A DNA stretch of 14,072 nt. It comes from Actinomycetota bacterium. Lineage in GTDB: Bacteria > Actinomycetota > Actinomycetes > Nanopelagicales > Nanopelagicaceae. Positions 1-8,077 of this stretch are shown here, one piece after another (position 1 is the first letter of the stretch; each line of letters begins with the position of its first letter). The notes under the pieces are model-generated. The model searched no databases, was not told the DNA's origin, and saw nothing but the letters and a program-made list of their open reading frames with translations. Location: the NCBI GenBank assembly GCA_009705675.1, contig WLSX01000008.1:1-14072 (forward strand), given 5' to 3'. Position numbers and translations under genes: made by a program.

Positions 1-2
1 AT

Positions 3-1199
3 TGGACTGGAATATACGTAGGAAACACGCCATGGATAGCACTTTGCATAGTTCAAGCTATATTTTTTATTGTTCCGGCATATTTTGTATCTAAGAAGCA
101 AAGGTACAATCAGATCTCGTTCGCAACATCATATGTGTTAGTGGAGTTATTACTTAGAACTGTTCCTTTCACTGGATTTGGCTGGTCGAGAATTAGCTTT
201 ACTCAAGCAGATAGTCCGTTATCAGCTCTTTACCCACTTGGGGGAGTGGTCCTTGTTGCATTCATTTCTGCTGCACTTGCAGCCACCAGAACCTTGATAA
301 CTGGTTTAGTGTTAATTTCTATAACTTTACTTTCATCAGTACTTATATCTCCAGTAACAGATCTTGGTAAAGTTAGAATTGCCTTGATTCAAGGGGGTGT
401 GACTAATCTGGGTTTAGATTTTAATTCCACGCCACAGGAAGTTTTCAAACGTCACCTTTCACAAACTGCTAAATCGGTGACAAGAAAGCAGGTTGATCTA
501 ATAGTCTGGCCAGAGAATGCAGTTGACATAGATATCAATACGACACCCGGTATTGCCAGCCAAGTAAGCGATCTTTCAAAATTCCTACAAACACCGATAC
601 TGATTGGTGGAGTAACTAGGTCATTGAACGGACCGCAAAACCAATCGATATTATTCAACCCTGATAAGCAACAAGTTTATACAAAACGATATTTAACGCC
701 TTTTGGTGAGTATCTGCCACTTAGAGATTTAAGCACTAAATTTTCCAAATATGCAGATGAAATTACTGATTTTTCAGCCGGTAAAAATGATTTAGTTTTT
801 CAGATTAATGACCTTAAATTTCAAACCCAGATCTGCTATGAGATCATTAATGATTCATTTAGAGATCAAGTAAAATCTGATTTTCTAATTGTCCAGACCA
901 ATAATGCAACCTTTGGAGACACCGCACAATTAGATCAAGAGTTAAATATAGCTAAGATTAGAGCGCTCGAAACTGGGCGAGAGGTAGCGTACGTATCAAC
1001 GACCGGGGTAACCTCATTTATTGATAATAAAGGTCAAATTCGTAATTCTGTACCGAGATTTATCCCAGCTACGTTAATTGATGAGGTGAATATTGTTGAG
1101 GGACAGACTTACACTCAAAGGTATGGCAAATATCTTGAAGGTTTAAGTATTATTATGCTGTTAGTCATTTTGTTTGTCAGAAGGAGGGTAAGAAGATGA
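3..1199 (+). CDS. lnt: Apolipoprotein N-acyltransferase, 5'-truncated by window edge
   Basis: Transfers a third acyl chain from phospholipid to the N-terminal cysteine of lipoproteins at the membrane. The frame is open from base 3, so the true start lies outside the window; the GTG at 135 is internal. About 399 residues are visible: membrane-spanning N-terminal segments (for example IALCIVQAIFFIVPAYF), then the nitrilase-like catalytic domain from about residue 120, then a last membrane helix followed by RRRVRR. The nitrilase triad is visible: Glu in VWPENA (residue 171 of the visible part), Lys in YTKRYL (228) just before PFGEYLPL, and Cys in QICYEI (278). The stop overlaps the ppm1 start by four bases (ATGA), so the two are probably translationally coupled. 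In M. tuberculosis the two activities are fused in one Ppm1 protein; here they are separate. Confidence is high for the family. Confidence 0.93.
   Translation, partial: WTGIYVGNTPWIALCIVQAIFFIVPAYFVSKKQRYNQISFATSYVLVELLLRTVPFTGFGWSRISFTQADSPLSALYPLGGVVLVAFISAALAATRTLITGLVLISITLLSSVLISPVTDLGKVRIALIQGGVTNLGLDFNSTPQEVFKRHLSQTAKSVTRKQVDLIVWPENAVDIDINTTPGIASQVSDLSKFLQTPILIGGVTRSLNGPQNQSILFNPDKQQVYTKRYLTPFGEYLPLRDLSTKFSKYADEITDFSAGKNDLVFQINDLKFQTQICYEIINDSFRDQVKSDFLIVQTNNATFGDTAQLDQELNIAKIRALETGREVAYVSTTGVTSFIDNKGQIRNSVPRFIPATLIDEVNIVEGQTYTQRYGKYLEGLSIIMLLVILFVRRRVRR
1181..1188 (+). promoter_or_regulatory. Shine-Dalgarno site of ppm1
   Basis: AAGGAGGG lies inside the end of lnt, seven bases before the ATG at 1196. 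It is the most consensus-like ribosome binding site in the window and fixes the ppm1 start, consistent with reinitiation after lnt. Confidence 0.8.
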
Positions 1200-1924
1200 G
1201 AAATGTACTTATCGTAATCCCAACCTACAATGAATCTGAAAGCATTAGAGGACTTTTGGAGCGACTTGGTAGTGCCAGAAAGCTTATTTCCGATCAATAT
1301 AAAATCGATATTTTGATTGTTGATGATAGTTCACCAGATAAAACAGCCGAAATCGCTAAATCATTAAACATTGATGGCTTATCAGTACTTACCCGGAAAG
1401 AAAAAAATGGTTTAGGACCAGCATACTTGGCTGGTTTTAAACAAGGTTTAGAAAGTGATTATCAATATTTTGTAGAAATGGATGCTGATTTAAGCCATCA
1501 ACCTGAGCAACTTATCGATCTTTTAAGAGCTGCTGATCAGAAAAACTTGGTTATTGGAACACGATGGATTCCTGGTGGTTCGGTAGTTAACTGGCCATTT
1601 CAGCGCAAACTTATATCCCGAATGGGAACTTGGTATGCAGCATTTGTTCTTAATCTGCCATATAAGGATTTAACTTCTGGTTATAGGGTTCTGCCTAGAG
1701 AGTTACTTGAGAAGATAAACTTTGGTGAAATAGAAACTCGAGGGTATGGATTTCAGATTGAAATGGCACTTAAAGCAATTGAATCCGGGTTTGGTATTAA
1801 ACAAGTACCAATTACATTTGTAGAGCGGGAGAACGGTTATTCAAAGATGAGCATTTCAATCGTGTGGGAGGCTTGGTCGATGGTCAGTATTTGGGGTTTT
1901 AGGCGTATATTTAATCGCCGATAA
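1196..1924 (+). CDS. ppm1: Polyprenol-phosphate mannose synthase (GT2 family)
   Basis: Transfers mannose from GDP-mannose to polyprenyl phosphate on the cytoplasmic side of the membrane, making the donor for extracytoplasmic mannosylation of proteins and, in relatives, lipoglycans. The 242 residues form a single GT-A glycosyltransferase domain. The N-terminal VIPTYNE strand-loop, the nucleotide-binding VDDSSPDKT (residues 42-50) and the metal-binding DAD (96-98) in EMDADLSHQPEQ are all present, followed by the GTRW and SGYR motifs typical of dolichol/polyprenol-phosphate mannosyl transferases. There is no C-terminal membrane domain, as in the actinobacterial Dpm1-type domain, which relies on the partner Lnt-like membrane part. 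It overlaps lnt and ends facing gcvP. Specificity for mannose over glucose is inferred from the family and the lnt linkage. Confidence 0.88.
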   Translation: MRNVLIVIPTYNESESIRGLLERLGSARKLISDQYKIDILIVDDSSPDKTAEIAKSLNIDGLSVLTRKEKNGLGPAYLAGFKQGLESDYQYFVEMDADLSHQPEQLIDLLRAADQKNLVIGTRWIPGGSVVNWPFQRKLISRMGTWYAAFVLNLPYKDLTSGYRVLPRELLEKINFGEIETRGYGFQIEMALKAIESGFGIKQVPITFVERENGYSKMSISIVWEAWSMVSIWGFRRIFNRR

Positions 1925-1944
1925 TCTACATTATGTAAAGTAGA
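1925..1944. terminator. Possible shared terminator between convergent ppm1 and gcvP
   Basis: The 26-base gap between the converging genes contains an inverted repeat: TCTAC (1925-1929) pairs with GTAGA (1940-1944), with an A-A mismatch and two inner T-A pairs around an ATGT loop. The stem is AT-rich and neither strand has a clean T-run after it, so termination is inferred mainly from position. Confidence 0.3.
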
Positions 1945-1950
1945 AAAGAA

Positions 1951-4797
1951 CTAGTTAGAGGCCAACTCCTCGATTGGTAAGCAACTGCAGACTAGGTTTC
2001 TATCCCCATAAACACCATCAATTCGCCCTACTGTAGGCAAATACTTACCAGATCTGCCAATTCCAACATCTTCACCAGTTGGAAATGCTGCAACCTGCCT
2101 TGAATACTTTCGATCCCAACCATCACTTACTAAATCGCCAATCGTGTGAGGTGAATGTCTTAGTGGTGAATCTTCAATTGTGATCTTGCCAGCTTCAACT
2201 TCAGATATTTCACTGCGAATACTCTCCATTGCTGCTAAAAATCTATCTAGCTCCCTTATATCCTCAGATTCTGTTGGCTCAATCATCATGGTTCCAGCCA
2301 CTGGAAAACTTACCGTTGGTGAATGAAAACCATGGTCCATCAATCTCTTAGCAATATCATCAACAGTTACACCAGTATTTTTGGTTAGCTCACGAATATC
2401 GATAATACATTCATGTGCAATATGTCCATTTTGACCACGGTAGAGAACCGGAAATAATGGATCAAGCTTTTTAGCTAAGTAATTTGCGCTAAGTATTGCC
2501 ACCTCAGTTGCCTTAGTTAAGCCAGATCCACCCATCATCCGGATATACATCCATGAGATCGGTAAAATTGAAGCTGAACCAAAAGGTGCACTAGAGACTG
2601 GTCCAGGCCCAGTACTTGGTCCAGCTGCAGTATTCGCAGGATGGTTTGGTAAAAATGGTGCAAGGTGGGCGCGGGCTATTACCGGACCAACACCTGGTCC
2701 CCCGCCACCATGTGGAATACAAAAAGTTTTATGTAAATTTAAATGTGATACATCTGCCCCAAATTTTCCAGGTTTTGCAACACCAACTAGTGCATTCAAA
2801 TTTGCACCATCAACATAAACTTGACCACCTGCATCATGAATCAATTCGCAAATTTCAGAGATCGCTGATTCAAAAACTCCATGTGTTGATGGATAAGTAA
2901 CCATTAACGCTGCAAGGTTGGATCTATATTCAGAGATTTTTGCCTTAAGATCGGAAAGGCTCACATTGCCATCCTCATCACAGGCAACCACAATTACCTT
3001 CATGCCTGCCATAACAGCACTTGCTGCATTTGTGCCATGCGCACTTGATGGAATAAGACAAATGTCTCTTGTACTTTCACCTTTACTATCTAAATAATTT
3101 CTAATAGCTAATAAACCAGCAAATTCTCCTTGAGAACCGGCATTTGGTTGTAATGAAACGGCGTCATAGCCAGTTACTGAGGTTAGCCAGTTACTTAATA
3201 AATCAATTAATTGTGTGTAACCATTAGATTGATCCACTGGTGCAAATGGATGAATGGAATTAAATTCTGGCCAAGTAATTGGAATCATCTCTGATGTGGC
3301 ATTTAATTTCATTGTGCAAGAACCAAGCGGAATCATGGTTCGATCTAATGCAAGATCGCGATCTGATAAGGATCTGATGTATCTGAGCATGGAGGTTTCA
3401 GAGTGATAGGTATTAAACAGTGGATGAGTTAGAAAGCTACTCCCTCTGGCAACTGCTTGGTTTGGTGAAGTATTTTTACTCTTTTTTAAGCCGAAGATAT
3501 CCAAGATCGCTGCAAAATCTTCCGTAGTGGTAGTTTCATCAAAACTAATTGCTATTTCATCCTTTGATATAAATCTAAAGTTAAATCCACTTTGAACAGC
3601 TTTTTTCATTAAATCTTCTGCTTTAGGCGTCTTTAGAAGTACGGTATCAAAAATTTCATACACACCAACTTCGTAACCACCATCCTTAGCGGAGGATCTC
3701 AAGCCATAGGAAAAGTGTTGAATCCGCTCTGCAATAGCTTTTAGTCCATCAGGTCCATGCCACATTGCATAGAAAGCAGAGATAACTGCAAGTAACACTT
3801 GGGCGGTACAAATATTTGAGGTGGCTTTATCTCTTCTTATATGTTGCTCACGTGTTTGAAGAGCTAATCGAAAAGCAAGATTGCCATGTGTATCAACTGA
3901 TTGACCAACTAATCGACCAGGTAATGATCTTTCTAATCCATTTCTAACTGCCATAAAACCGGCATGTGGACCACCGAAGCCCACTGGCACGCCAAATCTT
4001 TGCGCAGAACCTACTGCAATATCAGCGCCATACTCCCCTGGTGATTTAAATAGGGTTAATGCCAGCAAATCACAGTCAATGATTGCAAGTGCGCCGACTT
4101 CTTGAACCTTTTTTACAATATTAGTTAAATCCTTAACTCTGCCAGTTGTTTCAGGATATGCAATTACAGCTGCAAATATCTCCGATTCGAATTTACTTTC
4201 AGAAAAATCACTTTCAATAATCTTAATTTTTAATGGTTTTGCGCGGGTATGGATAACTGCTTTAACATGCGGATGAAGATTCTTATCAATTGCAAATGCC
4301 GCATCATCACTTCCTTGCCAAACTCTTCTTGCTAATGTCATTGCTTCAGCTGCAGCGGTTGCTTCATCAAGCATGGAAGCATTTGATATTGGCAAACCAG
4401 TAAGATCTGAAACTGCAGTTTGAAAAGCAAATATTGCTTCTAACCTTCCCTGGCTTATCTCTGGTTGATAAGGTGTGTATGCGGTATACCAACCGGGATT
4501 TTCTAAAACATTTCTTAAAATTACCGCTGGAGTGATTGTTCCGTAGTAGCCAGATCCAATAAGAGATTTCATTACTTTGTTTTTGTCAGCGATTTGTTTT
4601 ATTTCAGCAAGTGCGGCCACTTCAGAGATACCAGAAGGCAATGATTTTTCGATCTCGCCTTTGATATGAATATTTTGTGGGACAACTGAGGTGATAAATG
4701 AATCTAAATCCTTAAATCCAAGCTCAAGCAGCATGGTTTGGATTTGATATTGATTAGGTCCGATATGACGATCGACAAACTCAGATCGATATGACAT
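1951..4797 (-). CDS. gcvP: Glycine dehydrogenase (decarboxylating), P protein
   Basis: PLP-dependent glycine decarboxylase of the glycine cleavage system; it releases CO2 from glycine and passes the aminomethyl group to the lipoyl arm of GcvH. It is about 948 residues, the usual length of the single-chain (homodimeric) P protein. The N-terminus FVDRHIGPN is the family signature. The PLP lysine sits in [17 protein letters not shown] at about residue 690, followed by the glycine-rich loop. The second half contains the conserved [12 protein letters not shown] and [10 protein letters not shown] chose the ATG at 4797 (MSYRSEF); the frame also runs five codons upstream to a TTG at 4812, which fits the family less well. 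It follows the MerR regulator gene after about 40 bases. gcvH is four genes upstream, while gcvT and lpd are not in the window. Confidence 0.96.
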   Translation of the reverse strand: MSYRSEFVDRHIGPNQYQIQTMLLELGFKDLDSFITSVVPQNIHIKGEIEKSLPSGISEVAALAEIKQIADKNKVMKSLIGSGYYGTITPAVILRNVLENPGWYTAYTPYQPEISQGRLEAIFAFQTAVSDLTGLPISNASMLDEATAAAEAMTLARRVWQGSDDAAFAIDKNLHPHVKAVIHTRAKPLKIKIIESDFSESKFESEIFAAVIAYPETTGRVKDLTNIVKKVQEVGALAIIDCDLLALTLFKSPGEYGADIAVGSAQRFGVPVGFGGPHAGFMAVRNGLERSLPGRLVGQSVDTHGNLAFRLALQTREQHIRRDKATSNICTAQVLLAVISAFYAMWHGPDGLKAIAERIQHFSYGLRSSAKDGGYEVGVYEIFDTVLLKTPKAEDLMKKAVQSGFNFRFISKDEIAISFDETTTTEDFAAILDIFGLKKSKNTSPNQAVARGSSFLTHPLFNTYHSETSMLRYIRSLSDRDLALDRTMIPLGSCTMKLNATSEMIPITWPEFNSIHPFAPVDQSNGYTQLIDLLSNWLTSVTGYDAVSLQPNAGSQGEFAGLLAIRNYLDSKGESTRDICLIPSSAHGTNAASAVMAGMKVIVVACDEDGNVSLSDLKAKISEYRSNLAALMVTYPSTHGVFESAISEICELIHDAGGQVYVDGANLNALVGVAKPGKFGADVSHLNLHKTFCIPHGGGGPGVGPVIARAHLAPFLPNHPANTAAGPSTGPGPVSSAPFGSASILPISWMYIRMMGGSGLTKATEVAILSANYLAKKLDPLFPVLYRGQNGHIAHECIIDIRELTKNTGVTVDDIAKRLMDHGFHSPTVSFPVAGTMMIEPTESEDIRELDRFLAAMESIRSEISEVEAGKITIEDSPLRHSPHTIGDLVSDGWDRKYSRQVAAFPTGEDVGIGRSGKYLPTVGRIDGVYGDRNLVCSCLPIEELASN

Positions 4798-4799
4798 CA

Positions 4800-4806
4800 C
4801 TCCCCC
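4800..4806 (-). promoter_or_regulatory. Start-proximal G-rich ribosome binding site of gcvP
   Basis: GGGGGAG lies only two bases before the ATG at 4797. Its GGAG core can pair with the usual anti-Shine-Dalgarno CUCC, and the leading G's could add wobble pairs. The spacing is much shorter than normal; see the matching sites before garA and gcvH. Confidence 0.4.
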
Positions 4807-4837
4807 AATCAAGTTCTATTTGGGAAGTTTATATTGC

Positions 4838-5344
4838 TTAAGCGCCTTTAAGCTTTCTGCGTTGAGCTAACTCGTCGTTACTTTCACCACTGACAACCAG
4901 GCTGCCATCGCTAAGGCTTTCACCTTGAAGTGTTGCAAGAGAACCCTCAACCTCACTCCAAACCTTGCCAATTGCAATTCCAAATACACCTTGACCACCC
5001 TGCAATAGATCTACAATCTCATCCGGACTTGTGCACTCATAGATTGATGCGCCATCACTCATTAAAGTTATGCTTTCTAAATCTGAAACTCCGCGAGCAC
5101 GTAGATGTTCAACTGCGGTTCTAATGTTTTGCAAAGAAACACCGGTATCTAGAAGGCGTTTAACAATTTTTAATACCAAAATATCGCGAAAACTATAAAG
5201 TCTTTGTGAGCCAGAACCGGCCGCTCCTCTAACACCTGGCTCAACTAAACCGGTGCGAGCCCAATAATCTAATTGACGGTATGAAATTCCAGCAGCAACA
5301 CAAGCGGTTGCTCCGCGGTAACCGATATCTGATGAGGTGTTCAT
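4838..5344 (-). CDS. MerR-family transcriptional regulator (Rv1830 type)
   Basis: A 168-residue DNA-binding regulator. The N-terminal winged helix-turn-helix of the MerR superfamily spans about residues 8-80: GYRGATACVAAGISYRQLDY, then WARTGLVEP, then the wing and QRLYSFRDILVLKIVKRLLD. The C-terminal part, to about residue 150, has no recognisable ligand domain and shows no metal-binding cysteine pair. The GYRG...CxAAGISYRQLDYW start and the position between the DUF151 nuclease gene and gcvP match Rv1830 of M. tuberculosis, which is linked to control of cell growth and division; a similar role here is inference. It has its own upstream gap of 99 bases with a possible -10 box next to the ATG. 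The small size compared with mycobacterial relatives fits a streamlined genome. A role in controlling the adjacent gcvP is possible but unproven. Confidence 0.85.
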   Translation of the reverse strand: MNTSSDIGYRGATACVAAGISYRQLDYWARTGLVEPGVRGAAGSGSQRLYSFRDILVLKIVKRLLDTGVSLQNIRTAVEHLRARGVSDLESITLMSDGASIYECTSPDEIVDLLQGGQGVFGIAIGKVWSEVEGSLATLQGESLSDGSLVVSGESNDELAQRRKLKGA

Positions 5345-5353
5345 GGGGACTCA

Positions 5354-5359
5354 ATTCTA
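5354..5359 (-). promoter_or_regulatory. Possible -10 box of the MerR gene
   Basis: TAGAAT on the minus strand ends nine bases before the ATG at 5344, which would leave only a two- or three-base leader. I see no convincing -35 hexamer. No Shine-Dalgarno site precedes this start (the last bases are GAGTCCCC), which supports leaderless or nearly leaderless initiation. The rest of the 5345-5443 gap holds only a weak hairpin at 5398-5412 with no T-run. Confidence 0.3.
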
Positions 5360-5443
5360 TGGGGAAGGCTTAATTGTAGAAGAGGTGAGCATTTGAGCGT
5401 GCTAGCGACACGAAATACTTTAATCCAAGGTTTAGGGTTGGAC

Positions 5444-5917
5444 TTATCCAAGGAAATCTTCTGGATTTATCTGGTCTAAGAACTCCTTAAACCGCTCAAC
5501 CTCATCTTCTGCCTGGTCTGGGATCTCAATCCCAGCCTCATTTAATAAATCCTCACTAGCTAAGATCGGAGCTCCGATTCTAAGGGCAAGTGCAATCGCA
5601 TCACTTGGTCTAGCAGAAATTGCCGGGCCCCCTTCAAAGTTTAGTTGGGCATAAAAAACCCCATCCTTTAATTCCGTAAGGTAGACGTTATTTAATTTCG
5701 CACCCAACTGCATGAGTACATCTTTAAATAGATCATGGGTCAGTGGCCGTGGGGGTAGAACCTCTTGCTGAGCAAATGCAATTGCAGTGGCTTCAACTGC
5801 GCCTAGCCAAATAGGTAAATATCTAGGTCCGTCTAACTCCTTTAATAAAACTATGGGTTGGTTTGAAGGCATCTCCACACGAACACCCATTACCTCAACC
5901 GGGTGGTAATTACTCAT
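5444..5917 (-). CDS. DUF151 / bifunctional nuclease family protein
   Basis: A 157-residue member of the DUF151 (bifunctional nuclease, BFN) family, whose characterised plant members have been reported to have DNase and RNase activity; the bacterial role is poorly defined. The family core is clear: VEVMGVRVE at the start, PIWLGAVEATAIAFA (about 35-49), RPLTHDLFKDVL (57-68) and SARPSDAIALALR (101-113), followed by an acidic C-terminal tail (DEVERFKEFLDQINPEDF). It begins six bases after the ftsR-like gene with no obvious ribosome binding site, so it is probably translated by coupling. The same gene occupies the same slot in M. tuberculosis (Rv1829), where it also lies between two MerR genes. 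Nuclease activity is family knowledge, not visible in the sequence. Confidence 0.88.
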   Translation of the reverse strand: MSNYHPVEVMGVRVEMPSNQPIVLLKELDGPRYLPIWLGAVEATAIAFAQQEVLPPRPLTHDLFKDVLMQLGAKLNNVYLTELKDGVFYAQLNFEGGPAISARPSDAIALALRIGAPILASEDLLNEAGIEIPDQAEDEVERFKEFLDQINPEDFLG

Positions 5918-5923
5918 TAAAAA

Positions 5924-6637
5924 TTATTTAGCGCGATGTAAGCCGGCGCGAACAAGTGATGCATGCAATCTAATTGATAAGGATGCTAACTCGCGCTCAA
6001 CCTCTTCAGCTCTAGCTTTTGCTTCAGAACCCTTTTGTCGAAGTAAAGGTGTTGTTACTTGTTCGACTAAACCAATTTCACGGTCGGCTGCGGTTTTAAA
6101 AGCACGTAAATGCCTGGCACCAATACCGAAAGCTGAAATCTCAGCAACTGCCCTAGCAACAGCAAGACCGTCACTATCGTAATGACGACCGCGAATTGTC
6201 ACTAAACCGTAAGACTCAATCTCTGTTAACTGCTCATCAGTTAGATTAGAAGCAGAAAGCATCTCTGCTCTGGTTAGGCGTAAATCATTATCACTTGCAA
6301 ACTGATCAGCGGTTAAAACTCCATCGGCTGCGGCTAACCGTGGAGTTGCAACTCCCCCGACTGCTTTAGCAGGAGTTAAACCTCGGTCCATTGCATCTAA
6401 ATTCTCTTTAATAACCTTTAGTGGCAAATATTGATCTCGTTGGGCAAGTAAAACAAAGCGCAATCTTTCTAAATCATTTGTTGTAAATTTACGATACCCA
6501 CTTGGTGTGCGCTGTGGTTCAATTAAGCCTTCTGACTCTAAAAATCGAATCTTTGAGATTGTGATATCAGTAAATTCAGTACGAAGTCTGGTTAAAACTT
6601 CACCGATGCTTAAATAAGCTCTTGCTGGTACGGCCAT
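5924..6637 (-). CDS. ftsR: MerR-family regulator of the FtsR / Rv1828 type
   Basis: A 237-residue regulator. The N-terminal MerR winged helix-turn-helix is at about residues 8-85 (LSIGEVLTRLRTEF, then ISKIRFLESEGLIEP, then TPSGYRKFT and LERLRFVLLAQRDQYLPLKVI). The C-terminal region has a second HTH-like stretch (LTRAEMLSASNLTDEQLTEIESYGLV) and a helical end rich in Arg, Ala and Glu that could dimerise. In Corynebacterium glutamicum the homologue FtsR activates ftsZ, and Rv1828 is the M. tuberculosis counterpart; control of cell division genes here is inferred from that. The start codon overlaps the garA-like stop by one base (TAATG), and the DUF151 gene follows after six bases, so the three are probably one transcription unit. 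Confidence 0.88.
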   Translation of the reverse strand: MAVPARAYLSIGEVLTRLRTEFTDITISKIRFLESEGLIEPQRTPSGYRKFTTNDLERLRFVLLAQRDQYLPLKVIKENLDAMDRGLTPAKAVGGVATPRLAAADGVLTADQFASDNDLRLTRAEMLSASNLTDEQLTEIESYGLVTIRGRHYDSDGLAVARAVAEISAFGIGARHLRAFKTAADREIGLVEQVTTPLLRQKGSEAKARAEEVERELASLSIRLHASLVRAGLHRAK

Positions 6638-7077
6638 TACTTATCACCTACAAACAAAGTTAGATGATATTTTCCAATTTGTACTTCATCCCCAGGGTTA
6701 ATTTTCGATTCTCTTACTACAACCGCATTAACGTATGTTCCATTCAAACTACCAAGATCTTTAACTGTGTAGCCATCTGATTTTGAAATTAAAGCATGTG
6801 ATCTTGAAACTGTAATGTCGTCAAGGCATATTTCATTATTGATATCTCGGCCAACCTTTGTTTCGACTGAATCTAGAAGGTATCGGCCACCGATTCCTGC
6901 TCCACTTAACACTAATAAAATGCCAACACCCTTTGGCAGTTTATTAACTACCTCTTGTTGATCAGCAGAGAGAGATTTGTATAGATCATCAGCTCTTACT
7001 GAGGTTGGAATTGCCCTTAACTGGCGAAGATTAAGCGTTGAGGTAAGGTCATTAGGCGGTGAAACTTTATCGGCCAT
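6637..7077 (-). CDS. garA: FHA-domain protein, GarA/OdhI homologue
   Basis: A 146-residue soluble protein. The C-terminal FHA phosphothreonine-binding domain (about 52-145) is complete: VGRD with Arg77, Ser91 and His94 in TVSRSHALI, and Asn112 in DLGSLNGTYVN. The sequence LDDITVSRSH and the ending GDEVQIGKYHLTLFVG closely match mycobacterial GarA. GarA/OdhI in its unphosphorylated form binds 2-oxoglutarate dehydrogenase and glutamate dehydrogenase and is switched off by PknB/PknG phosphorylation of an N-terminal ETT motif. Here residues 1-45 (MADKVSPPNDLTSTLNLRQL and onward) contain no ETT-type motif, so the regulatory switch may differ. The gene follows gcvH after 62 bases that contain a good promoter candidate, and overlaps the ftsR-like gene. 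Confidence 0.88.
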   Translation of the reverse strand: MADKVSPPNDLTSTLNLRQLRAIPTSVRADDLYKSLSADQQEVVNKLPKGVGILLVLSGAGIGGRYLLDSVETKVGRDINNEICLDDITVSRSHALISKSDGYTVKDLGSLNGTYVNAVVVRESKINPGDEVQIGKYHLTLFVGDK

Positions 7078-7079
7078 GA

Positions 7080-7085
7080 CTCCCC
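7080..7085 (-). promoter_or_regulatory. Start-proximal ribosome binding site of garA-like gene
   Basis: GGGGAG lies two bases before the ATG at 7077, the same unusual arrangement as before gcvP. Confidence 0.4.
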
Positions 7086-7114
7086 TAGCAGTAGTGGACT
7101 TAAACTATAGGCTG

Positions 7115-7143
7115 ACACTATTGCCTGCCGTAGGCGAGGTCAA
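7115..7143 (-). promoter_or_regulatory. Candidate sigma-70-type promoter for garA-ftsR-DUF151
   Basis: On the minus strand TTGACC (7138-7143) and TAGTGT (7115-7120) are separated by exactly 17 bases. The -35 matches the consensus at five of six bases; the -10 keeps TANNNT. Transcription would start near 7108, giving a leader of about 30 bases that includes the GGGGAG site. The -35 box overlaps the gcvH stop codon. A short GC-rich repeat (GCCT/AGGC) sits in the spacer and could be a remnant of gcvH termination. Confidence 0.45.
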
Positions 7144-7523
7144 GCCGTTAAATCCTGATATTCCTGGGCCGAAAGTAGGGTTTCAGAGAGTTTGTCACCT
7201 GATATTTCGATCTCAGCGATCCAACCATCACCATACGGATCGGAGTTGATTGTTTCTGGATTGCTATCCAACTTACTATTAATTGCAATAACTTTTCCAG
7301 ATATTGGAGCATAGATTTCAGATACTGACTTAGTTGATTCAACCTCACCACATACAGAGTTGGCAGAAACTGCTGCTTCTGCCTTTGGCAGTTGAATATA
7401 AACAATGTCACCAAGTGCTGCTTGAGCAAAATCAGTAATACCAATACGAAATTTAGTAGGGGTTATCTCCTGCACCCATTCATGCTCTTTGGTATAGCGC
7501 AGATTATCTGGAACCTTTGACAT
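7140..7523 (-). CDS. gcvH: Glycine cleavage system H protein
   Basis: A 127-residue lipoyl carrier that accepts the aminomethyl group from GcvP and presents it to GcvT and lipoamide dehydrogenase. The lipoylation site is Lys65 in GEVESTKSVSEIYAP, in the usual hairpin of the single lipoyl-type domain; the opening LRYTKEHEWV is also typical. The start overlaps the pgsA-like stop (TAATG) and is preceded by GGGGGAG three bases away, so it is cotranslated with the upstream gene rather than with gcvP. Its lipoyl lysine can also receive lipoate or octanoate as a relay in other bacteria, which may explain why it is kept with housekeeping genes. Confidence 0.95.
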   Translation of the reverse strand: MSKVPDNLRYTKEHEWVQEITPTKFRIGITDFAQAALGDIVYIQLPKAEAAVSANSVCGEVESTKSVSEIYAPISGKVIAINSKLDSNPETINSDPYGDGWIAEIEISGDKLSETLLSAQEYQDLTA

Positions 7524-8077
7524 TATCTCCCCCTAATGACTGCACTTGGTCTTCTTAATCCTCTAACAAAATATTGCATACCGGTGTAAAAGTATAGTGC
7601 TACACCCCAAATGGCAAAGGCCCAACCGAGGATATAACACCAGGATCCAACTACATTTGCATCTTTTAGAAGTAAGAAAGGAAAGGCGTAAAGAAGATTA
7701 AAAGTTGCTGCCTTACCAAGATATGTGACTTCAAGGTAGGGAATCTTGCGTATTTTTTGGTAAAAAACTACTAGAAGCAGAATTAAGTCCCTAGCAATAA
7801 TCGCAATTACCAGTGACCAAGGCAGATAATCTTTACTTGCAAGCGCCAAAATTACTGCGCCAATATAAAGTCGATCGACTGTCGGATCAAATTTCGCACC
7901 AAAATCTGAGGTTTGATTAAGAGCTCTGGCTACCTTGCCATCTAGATAATCAGTTACCCCACCAATAACAATTATTATGAAACTAAGAACGGGCTGATCG
8001 GCAACTAGAAATAGGTATAGAAAGAGTGGAACACCTAACGCCCGAAGCAAGGTGAGAGCATTTGGAATATTAATCAT
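7523..8077 (-). CDS. pgsA: CDP-alcohol phosphatidyltransferase (PgsA-like)
   Basis: An integral membrane enzyme of 184 residues that transfers a phosphatidyl group from CDP-diacylglycerol to an alcohol, most likely glycerol-3-phosphate in phosphatidylglycerol synthesis. The diagnostic motif is intact: Asp43, Asp46-Gly47, Ala50-Arg51, Gly60, Asp64 and Asp68 (from [14 protein letters not shown] to FDPTVDRL), and four or more hydrophobic segments surround it. The N-terminus [19 protein letters not shown] is typical of PgsA. I chose ATG 8077 because AAGGA lies eight bases upstream; a GTG at 8083 is the alternative. It overlaps the end of cmk-der by eight bases and gcvH by one. In M. tuberculosis pgsA2 (Rv1822) lies near gcvH. 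The exact acceptor cannot be decided from sequence; cardiolipin synthase or inositol-phosphate transferase relatives share the motif. Confidence 0.85.
   Translation of the reverse strand: MINIPNALTLLRALGVPLFLYLFLVADQPVLSFIIIVIGGVTDYLDGKVARALNQTSDFGAKFDPTVDRLYIGAVILALASKDYLPWSLVIAIIARDLILLLVVFYQKIRKIPYLEVTYLGKAATFNLLYAFPFLLLKDANVVGSWCYILGWAFAIWGVALYFYTGMQYFVRGLRRPSAVIRGR
7527..7533 (-). promoter_or_regulatory. Start-proximal ribosome binding site of gcvH
   Basis: GGGGGAG ends three bases before the gcvH ATG and lies within the last codons of the pgsA-like gene. Confidence 0.45.

Noticed and set aside
2616..2900. Plus-strand open frame antisense to gcvP (94 codons)
   Set aside because: Overlaps the PLP-lysine region of gcvP and is rich in His and Gln, which is what antisense reading of this AT-biased coding sequence produces.
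4798..4812. TTG start of gcvP five codons upstream
   Set aside because: It would put the G-rich ribosome-site-like sequence inside the coding region and adds residues not typical of the family; ATG 4797 fits the usual N-terminus.
4813..4837. Glycine riboswitch upstream of gcvP
   Set aside because: Only 25 bases separate the MerR gene from the open frame of gcvP, too short for a glycine aptamer, and no tandem aptamer-like folding is seen in the end of the MerR gene.
5398..5412. Hairpin CGTG/CACG between the DUF151 and MerR genes as a terminator
   Set aside because: The stem is four or five pairs with a wobble and no T-run follows on the minus strand.
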